Below, one piece after another: positions 38,567 through 48,254 of a stretch of DNA of 48,304 nt. Origin of the DNA: an uncultured Prevotellaceae bacterium (GTDB lineage: Bacteria > Bacteroidota > Bacteroidia > Bacteroidales > Bacteroidaceae); contig CADAKX010000046.1 of assembly GCA_902788605.1 (NCBI GenBank), positions 1 through 48,304 of the forward strand, read 5' to 3'. Under the pieces are notes generated by a model, which saw only the letters and a list, made by a program, of their open reading frames with translations, was not told the DNA's origin and ran no database searches. Every line of letters starts with the position of its first letter. Within the stretch, counting starts at the first letter, position 1. The position numbers were made by a program, and so were the translations under genes.

Positions 38567-41500
38567 CGGACAGTCGAAGATCAAGAACCTGGTGGACAAG
38601 GCTATTGCCGACGGCATGAAGGGCATGGCCATCACGGATCACGGCGATATGTTTGGCATCAAGGAATTTCATGACTATTGCATTGGCGTCAATAAGAATC
38701 GCAAAAAAGATGGCCTGGAACCTTTTAAGCCCATCTTTGGTTGCGAGATGTATGTGGCGCGTCATGGACCCAAGGAGCAGAAGAACGGTAAGCAGGATCA
38801 GAGTGGTTATCACCTGATTGTGCTGGCCAAGAACTATAATGGCTATAAGAACCTGATTAAGCTGGTGTCTAACTCATGGGTGGATGGCTATTACATGCGT
38901 CCGCGTACTGACCGTGCCGACTTGGAGAAATATCATGAGGACCTGATTGTCTGCTCGGCCTGTATTGCTGGCGAGGTGCCCAAGAAGATTCTGGATGGCG
39001 ACATGGCTGGCGCACGCGAGGCTTTGGAGTGGTATCATCGCGTGTTTGGTGATGACTATTATCTGGAGTTGCAGCGACATGAGGTGAAGAATCCTGATCC
39101 TCTATTCCGTGCTAACAGAGAGACGTTCCCTTTGCAGCAACAGGCTAATAAGGTGCTCATCGAGTTAGCTCGTGAGTATGGCATCAAGTTGATTTGTTCT
39201 AACGACGTCCATTTTGTGGATCAGGAGAATGCCGAGGCCCACGACCACCTGCTATGTCTGTCAACGGGTAAGGATTTGGACGATCCCACCCGTATGCTCT
39301 ATTCCAAGCAGGAGTGGTTTAAGACGCGGGCTGAGATGAACGACATCTTCAGCGACGTGCCCGAAGCGCTGTCTAATACCCTCGAGATTCTCGATAAGGT
39401 CGAGGTGTACAGCCTGGACCACGACCCTATCATGCCTTTCTTCCCCATACCCGAGTCGTTTGGTACGGAGCAGCAATGGCGCGAGAAGTTCACCGAGGAA
39501 CAGCTCTTCAAGGAGTTTACCTGCGACGAGAACGGCGAGAACCAGCTGCCGCAGGAAGAGGGTGAGAAGAAAATCAAGAAGTTGGGTGGCTACGACAAGA
39601 TATACCGTATTAAGTTCGAGGCTGACTATTTGGCAGAACTGGCCTATAAAGGTGCCATAGAGCGTTATGGCGATCCTATCCCCAAGGAGGTGGACGACCG
39701 TGTGCGCTTTGAGTTGCACATCATGAAGACCATGGGTTTCCCTGGTTACTTCCTTATTGTGCAGGACTTCATCAACTCGGCCCGCGATGAGTTGGGCGTG
39801 ATGGTGGGGCCTGGTCGTGGTTCTGCTGCTGGTAGTGTGGTGGCCTATTGCTTGGGTATCACGAAGATTGACCCCTTGAAGTACGACCTGCTGTTCGAGA
39901 GATTCTTAAACCCAGACCGTATCTCCTTGCCTGATATTGATACCGACTTCGACGATGACGGACGAGGCAAGGTGTTGAAGTGGGTGTCTGATAAGTATGG
40001 CCACGAGAACTGTGCCCATATCATTACCTACGCCTCGATGGCCACCAAGAACTCCATCAAGGACGTGGCGCGTGTCGAGAAAGTGCCTCTGGCCATCTCG
40101 AATGCGTTGTGTAAGGCCATCCCTGACCGCTTGCCTGAGGTCGATGGCAAGACACCCAAGATGAATTTGGTCAATGCTATCAAGGCCGTGCCTGAGTTGC
40201 GCGAGGCTGAGGCTTCGGCCGATACAGCCCTTGCCAATACCATCAAATATGCCAAGATGCTCGAGGGTACGGTGCGTGGCACGGGTATCCATGCCTGTGG
40301 CTTCATCATCTGTCGTGACCCTATCTCCGACTGGGTGCCTGTAAGTACGGCCGACGACCCTGACTTCAAGGATATGAAGACCAACTGTACGCAGTATGAT
40401 GGTCATGTGATTGAGTCGACGGGTCTGATCAAGATGGACTTCCTGGGACTGAAGACGCTGTCCGAGATGAAGGAGTGCTGCGCCGTTATCAAGCAGACGC
40501 GAGGCATCGATATCGACCTCGACCACATACCTATTGACGACCCCAAGACCTTCGAACTCTATCAGCAGGGACGTACCATCGGTACCTTCCAGTTTGAGTC
40601 GAATGGCATGCAGAAATACTTGCGCGAGTTGCACCCCACCGTGTTTGAGGACCTCATCGCCATGAACGCCCTTTATCGTCCAGGACCTATGGACTACATC
40701 CCGTCGTTCATTGCCCGTAAGAACGGTAAGGAGGAGATTAAATACGATATCCCCTGCATGGAGAAATACCTGAAAGATACCTATGGTATCACGGTGTACC
40801 AAGAGCAGGTGATGTTGCTGTCGCGACAACTGGCCGACTTCACCCGTGGTGAGAGTGATGCACTCCGTAAGGCCATGGGTAAGAAGAAAAAGGATATTGT
40901 TGACGCCATGAAGCCTAAGTTTATCGAGGGCGGCAAGAAGAATGGCCACGATCCTAAGATTCTGGATAAGATCTGGGCTGACTGGGAGAAGTTCGCTTCT
41001 TATGCGTTCAACAAGTCGCATGCTGCCTGCTATTCATGGGTGGCCTATCAGACGGCTTACCTCAAGGCCAACTATCCTGCTGAGTTCATGGCTGCCATCA
41101 TGAGTCGCCGTCGTGACCAGATAACGGAAATCACCAAGTTGATGGACGAATGTAAGGCCATGAAGATTGCGACGCTGGGTCCTGATGTCAACGAGTCATA
41201 TCAGAAGTTTGGTGTGAACCACCATGGCGAGATCCGTTTCGGCCTGGCTGCCATCAAGGGCCTGGGCGATGGTGCTGCACAGGCCATCATCGACGAGCGC
41301 GAGAAGAATGGTCCCTATAAGGATATCTTTGACTTTGCCCAGCGCATTCCGTTCTCCAGCGTCAACCGCAAGGCCTTTGAATCGCTGGCTCTGAGTGGTG
41401 GTTTCGATGGCTTTGGTATCCGTCGTGAGGCGTTCTTCGCCACGAACAGTAAGGGAGAATCCTTCCTCGATACGCTGGTGCGCTATGGTCAGACCTATCA

Positions 41501-42254
41501 GGTAGAGAAACAGCAGGCCACCACCTCACTCTTTGGTGCTTTCGACGATGTGGAGATTGCCACGCCGCCTATCCCCAAGACCGATGAGCGCTGGAGCGAT
41601 ATCGAGCGTCTGAACAAAGAGCGCGACCTGGTGGGCATCTATCTGTCGGCTCACCCCCTGGACGAATATCGTATTGTGCTCGACAACCTCTGCAATGCCA
41701 CTTGTTCTGAGTTGGCCGACCGTTGTGCGGCCCTCAACGACCGCGAGGATATCGCCTTGGGTGGCATCGTGACGGGTGTGCAGTCGCGCTTCGGCAAGAA
41801 CAACAAGCCATGGGGTATCGTCACCCTTGAGGACTTCAACGGTTCGGGCGAACTGGTGCTCTTTGGTGAGGACTGGCTGAACCTGAATGGTAAGTTTATT
41901 ATTGGTGCCGCTGTCTATATCACAGGTAAGATGGCATCGCGCTTCAGCTATAGCACCCAGAAGGAACTGAAGGTGACCAATGTCGAACTGCTCCAGACCA
42001 TCAAGGACAGGGCGATTGACCGTATTACGATTACGGTGATCACCGACCATGAGAAGATGGATGACAGCGTGGTCGAGGAGTTGAGTGAGATCGTTGCCGA
42101 GCATCCTGGCAAGACCAAGCTCTTCTTCCAGTTGCGCGATTCCTCTGGCAAGCACCATGTGTTGCTGAGGTCGCAGAGCAAGACGATTGACGTGAAGAAC
42201 CAGCTTATCGATTATATCGAACAGCATCCGGCCCTCGATTATCACATTAACTGA
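38517..42254 (+). CDS. dnaE: DNA polymerase III subunit alpha
   Basis: 1245 aa from the ATG at 38517 (an in-frame GTG lies three codons upstream). N-terminal PHP domain (FIHLHVHTYYSILDG, then TDHGDMFG), polymerase palm with PGRGSAAGSVVAYCLGIT and LPDIDTDFDDDGRGKV (catalytic Asp residues), then YQEQVM and HhH elements and an OB-fold near residue 1100 (GIVTGVQSRFGKNNKPWGIV). It is the replicative polymerase catalytic subunit. No intein or insertion seen. Confidence 0.97.
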   Translation: MEDFIHLHVHTYYSILDGQSKIKNLVDKAIADGMKGMAITDHGDMFGIKEFHDYCIGVNKNRKKDGLEPFKPIFGCEMYVARHGPKEQKNGKQDQSGYHLIVLAKNYNGYKNLIKLVSNSWVDGYYMRPRTDRADLEKYHEDLIVCSACIAGEVPKKILDGDMAGAREALEWYHRVFGDDYYLELQRHEVKNPDPLFRANRETFPLQQQANKVLIELAREYGIKLICSNDVHFVDQENAEAHDHLLCLSTGKDLDDPTRMLYSKQEWFKTRAEMNDIFSDVPEALSNTLEILDKVEVYSLDHDPIMPFFPIPESFGTEQQWREKFTEEQLFKEFTCDENGENQLPQEEGEKKIKKLGGYDKIYRIKFEADYLAELAYKGAIERYGDPIPKEVDDRVRFELHIMKTMGFPGYFLIVQDFINSARDELGVMVGPGRGSAAGSVVAYCLGITKIDPLKYDLLFERFLNPDRISLPDIDTDFDDDGRGKVLKWVSDKYGHENCAHIITYASMATKNSIKDVARVEKVPLAISNALCKAIPDRLPEVDGKTPKMNLVNAIKAVPELREAEASADTALANTIKYAKMLEGTVRGTGIHACGFIICRDPISDWVPVSTADDPDFKDMKTNCTQYDGHVIESTGLIKMDFLGLKTLSEMKECCAVIKQTRGIDIDLDHIPIDDPKTFELYQQGRTIGTFQFESNGMQKYLRELHPTVFEDLIAMNALYRPGPMDYIPSFIARKNGKEEIKYDIPCMEKYLKDTYGITVYQEQVMLLSRQLADFTRGESDALRKAMGKKKKDIVDAMKPKFIEGGKKNGHDPKILDKIWADWEKFASYAFNKSHAACYSWVAYQTAYLKANYPAEFMAAIMSRRRDQITEITKLMDECKAMKIATLGPDVNESYQKFGVNHHGEIRFGLAAIKGLGDGAAQAIIDEREKNGPYKDIFDFAQRIPFSSVNRKAFESLALSGGFDGFGIRREAFFATNSKGESFLDTLVRYGQTYQVEKQQATTSLFGAFDDVEIATPPIPKTDERWSDIERLNKERDLVGIYLSAHPLDEYRIVLDNLCNATCSELADRCAALNDREDIALGGIVTGVQSRFGKNNKPWGIVTLEDFNGSGELVLFGEDWLNLNGKFIIGAAVYITGKMASRFSYSTQKELKVTNVELLQTIKDRAIDRITITVITDHEKMDDSVVEELSEIVAEHPGKTKLFFQLRDSSGKHHVLLRSQSKTIDVKNQLIDYIEQHPALDYHIN

Positions 42255-42328
42255 TTTTCTTGGCACGATGTTTGCGAGATGTTGGTTGAAGACTAAACAT
42301 ATTTAATAATCATTTTAATTTTTGAGTT

Positions 42329-42643
42329 ATGGAAGTACAAATCACAAGCGAGAACTTTGAGGCCCTGAAGAATGGCGAACTGCCTTTGGTACTTGATTTT
42401 TGGGCTACATGGTGTGGACCCTGCCGTATGGTGTCTCCCATCCTGACGGAGTTGGCCGAGAAATACGATGGTAAGATCGTGGTAGGCAAGTGTGACGTGG
42501 AGGAAAACGACGAACTGGCAGCCGAGTTTGGCGTTCGTAATATTCCTACTATCCTGTTCTTTAAGGGCGGTGTCCAGGTTGATAAGCTGGTAGGTGCTCA
42601 GTCTAAGGCTAAGTTTGAAGAGAAAATCGAAGCTCTTCTCTAA
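42329..42643 (+). CDS. trxA: Thioredoxin
   Basis: 104 aa. WATWCGPCRMVSP holds the redox-active WCGPC; NIPTILFFKGG has the conserved cis-Pro. A cytoplasmic disulfide reductase and possible reductant for the peroxidase at 10923. TAATTTTTG before the start may be its -7 box. Confidence 0.96.
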   Translation: MEVQITSENFEALKNGELPLVLDFWATWCGPCRMVSPILTELAEKYDGKIVVGKCDVEENDELAAEFGVRNIPTILFFKGGVQVDKLVGAQSKAKFEEKIEALL

Positions 42644-42645
42644 CG

Positions 42646-42966
42646 ATGGCTAGTATTGACGAAGAGTTGCTTCAGGACCAGCAGGAGACCCAGCGCGAGA
42701 TTGCTTTTATTCGCGAGCAGTTGCCCAGCGACCTGAAGGAACTGTACACCGACAATCAGTTGGTGTGGATGCTCGACACCATTGCCACCTATTTTTATGA
42801 GAGTGGCATCTTGGAGTCTAATGACGACGAGGTCGATGTCGATATTGACGAGGTGTCTGACTACCTGTGCAAGCAGGCTGTCGCCGAAGGCCTTCCTAAG
42901 TTGAATGCTGACGAGGTTCGTTTCGTCGTAGAGGCAGACCTCGATTTTCAGGAAGAGAATCTATAA
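42646..42966 (+). CDS. Hypothetical acidic protein, 106 aa, trxA-linked
   Basis: Starts MASIDEELLQDQQETQREIA; very acidic with DDEVDVDIDEVSD in the middle; helical, no Cys pair. It starts 2 bp after trxA and ends before a strong terminator, so the two are one transcription unit. This linkage is familiar in Bacteroidales, but the function is unknown. Confidence 0.75.
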   Translation: MASIDEELLQDQQETQREIAFIREQLPSDLKELYTDNQLVWMLDTIATYFYESGILESNDDEVDVDIDEVSDYLCKQAVAEGLPKLNADEVRFVVEADLDFQEENL

Positions 42967-42972
42967 ATCACA

Positions 42973-43018
42973 AAAGAACCGGAACACTCCAATTGAGTTG
43001 CTCCGGTTCTTTTTTTTT
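42973..43018. terminator. Terminator between the trxA unit and fucP
   Basis: AAAGAACCGGA / TCCGGTTCTTT with an inner CTC/GAG pair, then a long T-run on the plus strand; the A-run on the other side lets it serve fucP too. Confidence 0.9.
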
Positions 43019-43032
43019 CTTATACCTTTCTT

Positions 43033-44367
43033 TTATACGTGTCGTTTAGAGTCTGGTGTCAGGATATAATGTCGGATATAGCTCCTGTGTCCATAGATGG
43101 CAATCACCACAAAACAGATCATCGGAATGATAAACGACAGGTTGATGGATGTGCGGCCGAAGAGTTCCAGACCAGAGTCGATAATCTGGGCCTGGATGAG
43201 TGGGAACACCGAGCCGCCCAGGATGGCCATGATGAGGCCGGCACCAGCAAACTTCACGTTGTCGCCCACGCTGCGCAGGGCAATACCATAGATGGTGGGG
43301 AACATCAGCGACATACAGGCCGATACGCCCACCAGACTGTAGATGCCGTTGCGGTCGGTAAACAGGATGGCACCTGCCGACAACGCCATGGCACAGATGG
43401 CCAGGATAGATAGCAGTCGGCCTGCCGAGATATACTTCAGGAACCATGTGCAGATAAAACGGCTCACGGTAAAGAGTATCATGGCAAAGATATTGTATTT
43501 CTGCGACAGGATCTCGGCACTCTTCTCGTCCATGCCTTCCTCCATAAAGATACGTGTACCATATTGTATAATAAAAGTCCAGCAGGTCACCTGGGCACCA
43601 ACATAAAAGAACTGGGCGATGATACCTTCGCGATAGTTCTCAATCTTGATGAGTTCTTTGAATGCCTGGCCGATGGTCTTGTTGGCTTTGGTGTCAACGG
43701 CCTTCGGCATCTTGTGTATCCTGATGAGCACCAGCAACAGCAGACAGGCGGCACCCAATCCCAAGTAAGGACCAATGAGCACGCTCAGGTCGTTGTCCTT
43801 CAGGTTGTTGAACTGCAAATCCGACAGCGACATACGTTGCTCTGTGGTCATCGGACTCATCTTCGCCTGTACAAACTGCATGGCGATAAACATACCCATC
43901 AATGCGCCCATGGGGTTGAAGGCTTGTGCCAGGTTCAGGCGCTGGGTGGCCGTTTCCTCGCTACCCATACAATAGATATACGGGTTACAAGAGGTCTCAA
44001 GGAACGACAGTCCGCAGGTCAGAATGAAGTAGGCCAGCAGGAAGGGGTAGTACATACCTGTCAATTTGGCAGGGAAGAACATAAACGAACCGATGGCAAA
44101 AAGGCTCAGTCCCACCATGACGCCCGACTTAAACGAGTAGCGCTGGATAAACATGGCGGCAGGGAAGGCCATGGCGAAATAGCCCAGATAGAAGGCCACC
44201 TGTACCAGGGCGCCTTCTGTGACGCTCATGCGGAAGATCTTCGAGAAGGCTTTGACGATAGGACCTGTCATGTCGTTGGCAAAGCCCCAGAGGGCAAAAC
44301 ACGACGTAATCAGAATAAATGGCACCAGGAAGTTGACGCCGTCTTTGGTCAGTATACTCGGTTTCAT
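43033..44367 (-). CDS. fucP: L-fucose:H+ symporter (MFS)
   Basis: 444 aa, about twelve membrane segments. FALWGFANDMTGPIVKAFSK and FLETSCNPYIYCMGSEETAT followed by RLNLAQAFNPMGALMG are characteristic FucP/GlcP-type sequences. It imports L-fucose for the divergently encoded Fkp. Confidence 0.92.
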   Translation of the reverse strand: MKPSILTKDGVNFLVPFILITSCFALWGFANDMTGPIVKAFSKIFRMSVTEGALVQVAFYLGYFAMAFPAAMFIQRYSFKSGVMVGLSLFAIGSFMFFPAKLTGMYYPFLLAYFILTCGLSFLETSCNPYIYCMGSEETATQRLNLAQAFNPMGALMGMFIAMQFVQAKMSPMTTEQRMSLSDLQFNNLKDNDLSVLIGPYLGLGAACLLLLVLIRIHKMPKAVDTKANKTIGQAFKELIKIENYREGIIAQFFYVGAQVTCWTFIIQYGTRIFMEEGMDEKSAEILSQKYNIFAMILFTVSRFICTWFLKYISAGRLLSILAICAMALSAGAILFTDRNGIYSLVGVSACMSLMFPTIYGIALRSVGDNVKFAGAGLIMAILGGSVFPLIQAQIIDSGLELFGRTSINLSFIIPMICFVVIAIYGHRSYIRHYILTPDSKRHV

Positions 44368-44393
44368 GTACTTGGTTTTCTGTTAATTGTCGG

Positions 44394-44452
44394 CAAATTT
44401 ACAATATTTTTTTCATAACAAAGGCTATTCTTGCCGTTTTTTTGTATTTTTG
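44394..44452. promoter_or_regulatory. Divergent fucP / fkp promoters
   Basis: Minus-strand -7 box TAAATTTG (44394-44401) for fucP and plus-strand TATTTTTG (44445-44452) for fkp. The shared 107-bp region between start codons suggests coordinated control of fucose uptake and activation. No repressor gene is adjacent. Confidence 0.65.
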
Positions 44453-44474
44453 CATGCAAAATCAAAAACTGAAA

Positions 44475-47255
44475 ATGAAAAAACTACTATCTCTGCCTCC
44501 TAATCTGGTTAGGAAGGATGCCAATGGCCAAACGGTCTTTCATCAAATCACGGGTTTGCCAACCAGCGAGTTTTTCTGTACCTGCGACCCTGAGGGACAT
44601 CGCATTGGTAGTGGCGGAGGCACGGCCTGGCTGTTGATGGAGGCCTGGCGTTCTGAGTCCTCCGACTCGTTCGACGCGTGGTTGGCTGGCGAGAAACGCA
44701 TCCTCTTGCATGCTGGCGGGCAGAGTCGTCGCTTGCCTTCCTATGCGCCTTCTGGCAAGATACTCACGCCCATCCCTGTGTTCCGATGGGAGAGGGGACA
44801 GCGTTTGTCTCAGGATCTCCTGTCCTTGCAGTTGCCGCTCTATGAACAGATGATGTCTCAGACGCCCGACGGCCTGAATACCATGGTTGTTAGTGGCGAT
44901 GTGCTCATCACCGCTGGACAGACCTTGCCGCCTGTGCCTCAGGCAGACGTGGTGTGTTATGGTTTGTGGCTGGATGCCAGCGTGGCCAAGAATCATGGCG
45001 TCTTTGTGTCCGACCGCCGCACGCCTCAGGTGTTGAAGCAGATGCTCCAGAAGCCCAGTGTTGAGGAATTGCAGGAACTTCAGAAGCAACATTATTACCT
45101 GACGGATATCGGCGTATGGATTCTCAGCGACCGTGCTGTCCGTCTGCTCATGAAACGCTGTGGGGCCGATCAGCCTGAGCTGAAGTCGTATGACCTCTAT
45201 TCTGAGTTTGGTCGCACGTTGGGCACGGATCCGCTGATTGACGACCCTGAGTTGCGCAGTCTTTCCGTGGCCATCGTGCCCTTGACGGGTGGTGCCTTCT
45301 ATCATTTTGGTACGTCGCGCGAGATGATCTCCTCGACCATGAAACTCCAGAATGTGGTGTCCGACCAACGACTCATTATGCACAACGACCGCAAGCCGCA
45401 TCCGTCTATCTTTGTACAGAATGCGGTGATGCTGGCGCCTTTCTCTTCCGATAATGCAAATGTCTGGATAGAAAATAGTTACGTCGGAAAAGACTGGCGT
45501 CTTACATCTGACAATATTGTGACTGGCGTGCCCGAGAATCAGTGGCAGTTGACGCTGAATCCAGGCCAGTGTCTGGATATCGTGCCTGTTGGTGACGACA
45601 AATATGTGGTGCGTTGTTATCATATTGACGACCGCTTTGATGGTGCCGAACAGCAGCGCAAGCAGTTCCCTGTTCTTGCTTATAACGAGATTGAACCGTG
45701 GTTGCAGGCAAACCTCATCCCTCAGCCCTCATCCCTCATCCATCAGACATCATCCCTCAGCCCTCATCCCTCAGCCCTCATCCCTCAGCCCTCATCCCTC
45801 AGCCTTCAGCCTTCTTCCCTCTTCTCTGCTGAAGAAATATCCTCGGAGGCCAACCTCGACCGTCTTTTCAAGCAGCGTCAGGCCTTCCGCAGTCAGATTT
45901 GGCCGGCCTTGGCGCGCAACTGGCAGCACAGCGTCTTTTATCAGCTGGACCTTGATGATGCTGCCCGTGAGTTTTATGCCAACCATATCGCTATGCCAGA
46001 ACCTCTTCCCGAGGAGGCGCCTCTGATGACCCGCATCCACGATGCCATGTTTCGTGGCAACCGCGAACAAGCCTTCGGTCTGCTGCGCGAGGGACTCACG
46101 CACCAGGTGTTGGCACAGCCCCAGCAGCCGCGCCTTTCCGTCTATCGTGATCAGATTGTTTGGGGGCGCAGTCCTGTGCGCATTGATATTGCTGGCGGAT
46201 GGACCGACACGCCGCCTTACTGTCTCTTGGAGGGTGGTAATGTGGTCAACCTGGCTATCGAACTCAACGGCCAGCCGCCCTTGCAGGTCTATATCAAGCC
46301 TTCGAAGGACTATCATATCGTGCTCCGTAGCATCGACCTTGGTGCGTCAGAGGTGGTGGAGACCTTTGATGAACTGCAACAATATAATAAGGTGGGCTCG
46401 CCTTTCTCTATCCCCAAGGCAGCCTTGGCCCTGGCAGGCTTCGTTCCTATGTTCTCGGCCGAGCGCTTCCCATCGTTGAAGGCCCAACTGGAGGCCTTTG
46501 GCTGTGGCATCGAGTTGACGTTGTTGTCGGCAGTACCTGCTGGCAGCGGCTTGGGCACCAGTTCTATTCTGTCTGCCACGGTACTGGGAGCCATCAGCGA
46601 TTTCTGTGCTTTGGCGTGGGATAAGAACGAGATAGGCCGTCGTACGCTGGTCCTCGAACAGTTGTTGACCACTGGTGGCGGCTGGCAAGATCAGTTTGGT
46701 GGTGTCTTGGGTGGAGTCAAACTCCTCCAGACGCAGCCCGGCTTCGTCCAGGATCCCTTGGTGCGCTGGCTGCCCACGGATATCTATACCTCGCCCGAGT
46801 ATCGCCCATGTCACCTGCTTTACTATACCGGCATCACGCGCACGGCCAAGCAGATCCTGGCAGAGATTGTGCGTCGTATGTTCCTCAATAACCGTGAGGA
46901 ACTGTTACTGCTGCGCCAGATGAAGGAGCATGCCATGAATATGTATGATGCCTTGCAACGTCAGGACTTCAACACCATGGGACAGTTGGTGCGCTTGACG
47001 TGGCAACAGAACCAGATGCTCGACCCGGGCACCAATCCTGAGGCCGTGCGTCGCCAGACGGCATTGGTCGATGACCTGTGTCTGGGCTATAAACTGCCAG
47101 GCGCTGGGGGTGGGGGCTATCTCTATATGGTGGCCAAAGACCCTGAAGCGGCTGCACGTATCAAGAAGATCCTGATGGAAAACCGACTGAACGACAATGC
47201 CCGTTTTGTGGATATGTCGCTGTCAACCATGGGATTACAAATCAGTAGAAGTTAA
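44475..47255 (+). CDS. fkp: Bifunctional L-fucokinase / L-fucose-1-phosphate guanylyltransferase
   Basis: 926 aa from ATG 44475; the ATG at 44454 is only one base after the -7 box. The N-terminal half is the guanylyltransferase (GGQSRRLPSYAPSGKILTPI near residues 75-97). The C-terminal half is a GHMP kinase: RSPVRIDIAGGWTDTPPYCL near 561, PAGSGLGTSS near 686 and LPGAGGGGYLY near the end. It makes GDP-fucose from free fucose for surface glycans. The linker around residues 415-450 is encoded by a CATCCCTCAGCCCT tandem repeat inserted in frame (QPSSLIHQTSSLSPHPS and so on). Confidence 0.95.
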   Translation: MKKLLSLPPNLVRKDANGQTVFHQITGLPTSEFFCTCDPEGHRIGSGGGTAWLLMEAWRSESSDSFDAWLAGEKRILLHAGGQSRRLPSYAPSGKILTPIPVFRWERGQRLSQDLLSLQLPLYEQMMSQTPDGLNTMVVSGDVLITAGQTLPPVPQADVVCYGLWLDASVAKNHGVFVSDRRTPQVLKQMLQKPSVEELQELQKQHYYLTDIGVWILSDRAVRLLMKRCGADQPELKSYDLYSEFGRTLGTDPLIDDPELRSLSVAIVPLTGGAFYHFGTSREMISSTMKLQNVVSDQRLIMHNDRKPHPSIFVQNAVMLAPFSSDNANVWIENSYVGKDWRLTSDNIVTGVPENQWQLTLNPGQCLDIVPVGDDKYVVRCYHIDDRFDGAEQQRKQFPVLAYNEIEPWLQANLIPQPSSLIHQTSSLSPHPSALIPQPSSLSLQPSSLFSAEEISSEANLDRLFKQRQAFRSQIWPALARNWQHSVFYQLDLDDAAREFYANHIAMPEPLPEEAPLMTRIHDAMFRGNREQAFGLLREGLTHQVLAQPQQPRLSVYRDQIVWGRSPVRIDIAGGWTDTPPYCLLEGGNVVNLAIELNGQPPLQVYIKPSKDYHIVLRSIDLGASEVVETFDELQQYNKVGSPFSIPKAALALAGFVPMFSAERFPSLKAQLEAFGCGIELTLLSAVPAGSGLGTSSILSATVLGAISDFCALAWDKNEIGRRTLVLEQLLTTGGGWQDQFGGVLGGVKLLQTQPGFVQDPLVRWLPTDIYTSPEYRPCHLLYYTGITRTAKQILAEIVRRMFLNNREELLLLRQMKEHAMNMYDALQRQDFNTMGQLVRLTWQQNQMLDPGTNPEAVRRQTALVDDLCLGYKLPGAGGGGYLYMVAKDPEAAARIKKILMENRLNDNARFVDMSLSTMGLQISRS
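45713..45808 (+). repeat. 14-bp tandem repeat inside fkp
   Basis: Four tandem CATCCCTCAGCCCT units (45751-45806, the last with one change), preceded by a related piece containing CATCCATCAGACATC, which also occurs inside ccsBA (near 1120-1135, other strand). Unit length is not a multiple of three. Confidence 0.85.
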
Positions 47256-47261
47256 CGCCAT

Positions 47262-48056
47262 ATGGATTTTCGTACAGTAGTCAGCATCCCCAAACCCTCC
47301 TTCCAGATAGAGCCGTTGGAACCCATTCTCTTTGTGGGCTCCTGTTTCGCCGATAAGATTGGCAGTCGGTTCCTGGAGGAACGTTTCCCCGTTACCGTCA
47401 ATCCTTTCGGTGTGATGTATAATCCCGTCTCTATCCTTCACACCGTTCAGCGCTGCGATGCCTCTCCTCGCGTGGCCTTCTTCACCTTGGGCACTAATCA
47501 TGTCTATCGCCTTAAGGAGACAGGCGAGATTGTGGATAACTGTCAGAAGCGTCCGCAGAATCTTTTTCAGGAGGAGGAACTATCTGTTGCTCAGTGTGTT
47601 GACAGTCTCTCTCAGGCGGCCGACGAGTTGCATCGCCGTTGTCCTGAAGTGCATGTCGTCCTGACGGTCAGTCCCATCCGATATGCCAAGTATGGCTTCC
47701 ATGGTAGTCAGTTGTCCAAGGCCACGCTGTTGCTGGCCGCCAACCAACTGGCCAGCGAGAAGTCCTTCGTTTCCTATTTCCCTGCTTACGAGATTGTGGT
47801 CGACGAATTGCGTGACTATCGTTTTTATCAGCCCGATATGCTTCATCCTTCCGATCAGACGGTGGAATATATCTGGCAGCAGTTCGTGGATGCTTATTTC
47901 AGTCATCGCGCCAAAGCGTTCTTGCGTGAGTGGAAACCCATCAAGGAAGCATTGGGTCATCGTCCTTTTAATCCCGAAAGTGAGGCTTATCGCCAATTTT
48001 TAGCAAAAACGCATGCTCAGGAACAGGAAATCCTGGCTCGCTACTCCAAGCAATGA
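47262..48056 (+). CDS. GSCFA domain protein
   Basis: 264 aa. LFVGSCFADKIGSRF near residue 25 is the defining GSCFA motif, an SGNH-like esterase core (Ser in GSCFA). DMLHPSDQTVEYIWQQF near residue 190 supplies the Asp/His pair. It lies 6 bp after fkp and is likely co-transcribed, pointing to acylation or deacylation of a glycan, which is inference. Confidence 0.88.
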   Translation: MDFRTVVSIPKPSFQIEPLEPILFVGSCFADKIGSRFLEERFPVTVNPFGVMYNPVSILHTVQRCDASPRVAFFTLGTNHVYRLKETGEIVDNCQKRPQNLFQEEELSVAQCVDSLSQAADELHRRCPEVHVVLTVSPIRYAKYGFHGSQLSKATLLLAANQLASEKSFVSYFPAYEIVVDELRDYRFYQPDMLHPSDQTVEYIWQQFVDAYFSHRAKAFLREWKPIKEALGHRPFNPESEAYRQFLAKTHAQEQEILARYSKQ

Positions 48057-48223
48057 AAATACTCGCAACTCGAGGCTTGATAGTGCAAGCTGCCCCAACC
48101 CTTGAAAGTTCAAAATTCACGCCCCTTTATAATATATATTATGGTGTGTGAAGAAAATTGGTTTGATTTAGGTCAAGAGCGAATAAAAAATGCATGTAAA
48201 ATTGCAATTTTTCTTGGAAAAGT
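48057..48223. other. Intergenic region without recognised gene
   Basis: AT-rich; contains the small palindrome AAAATTGCAATTTT (48199-48212). No terminator with a clear T-run is seen after the GSCFA gene. Confidence 0.4.
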
Positions 48224-48254
48224 TTTGGTGGTTCAGAAAAAAGTCGTACCTTTG
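48224..48254 (+). promoter_or_regulatory. Promoter for a gene beyond the right edge
   Basis: TTTG (48224-48227), 19-bp spacer, TACCTTTG (48247-48254); canonical. The transcript leaves the window. Confidence 0.75.

Noticed and set aside
39906-41021. 371-codon open frame opposite dnaE
   Set aside because: Antisense to a highly conserved polymerase core; no start context or promoter.
42329-42643. Thioredoxin as part of the gpx peroxide system
   Set aside because: Biochemically plausible as reductant, but 31 kb away in its own unit; no sequence evidence for co-regulation (no GCGAT palindrome).
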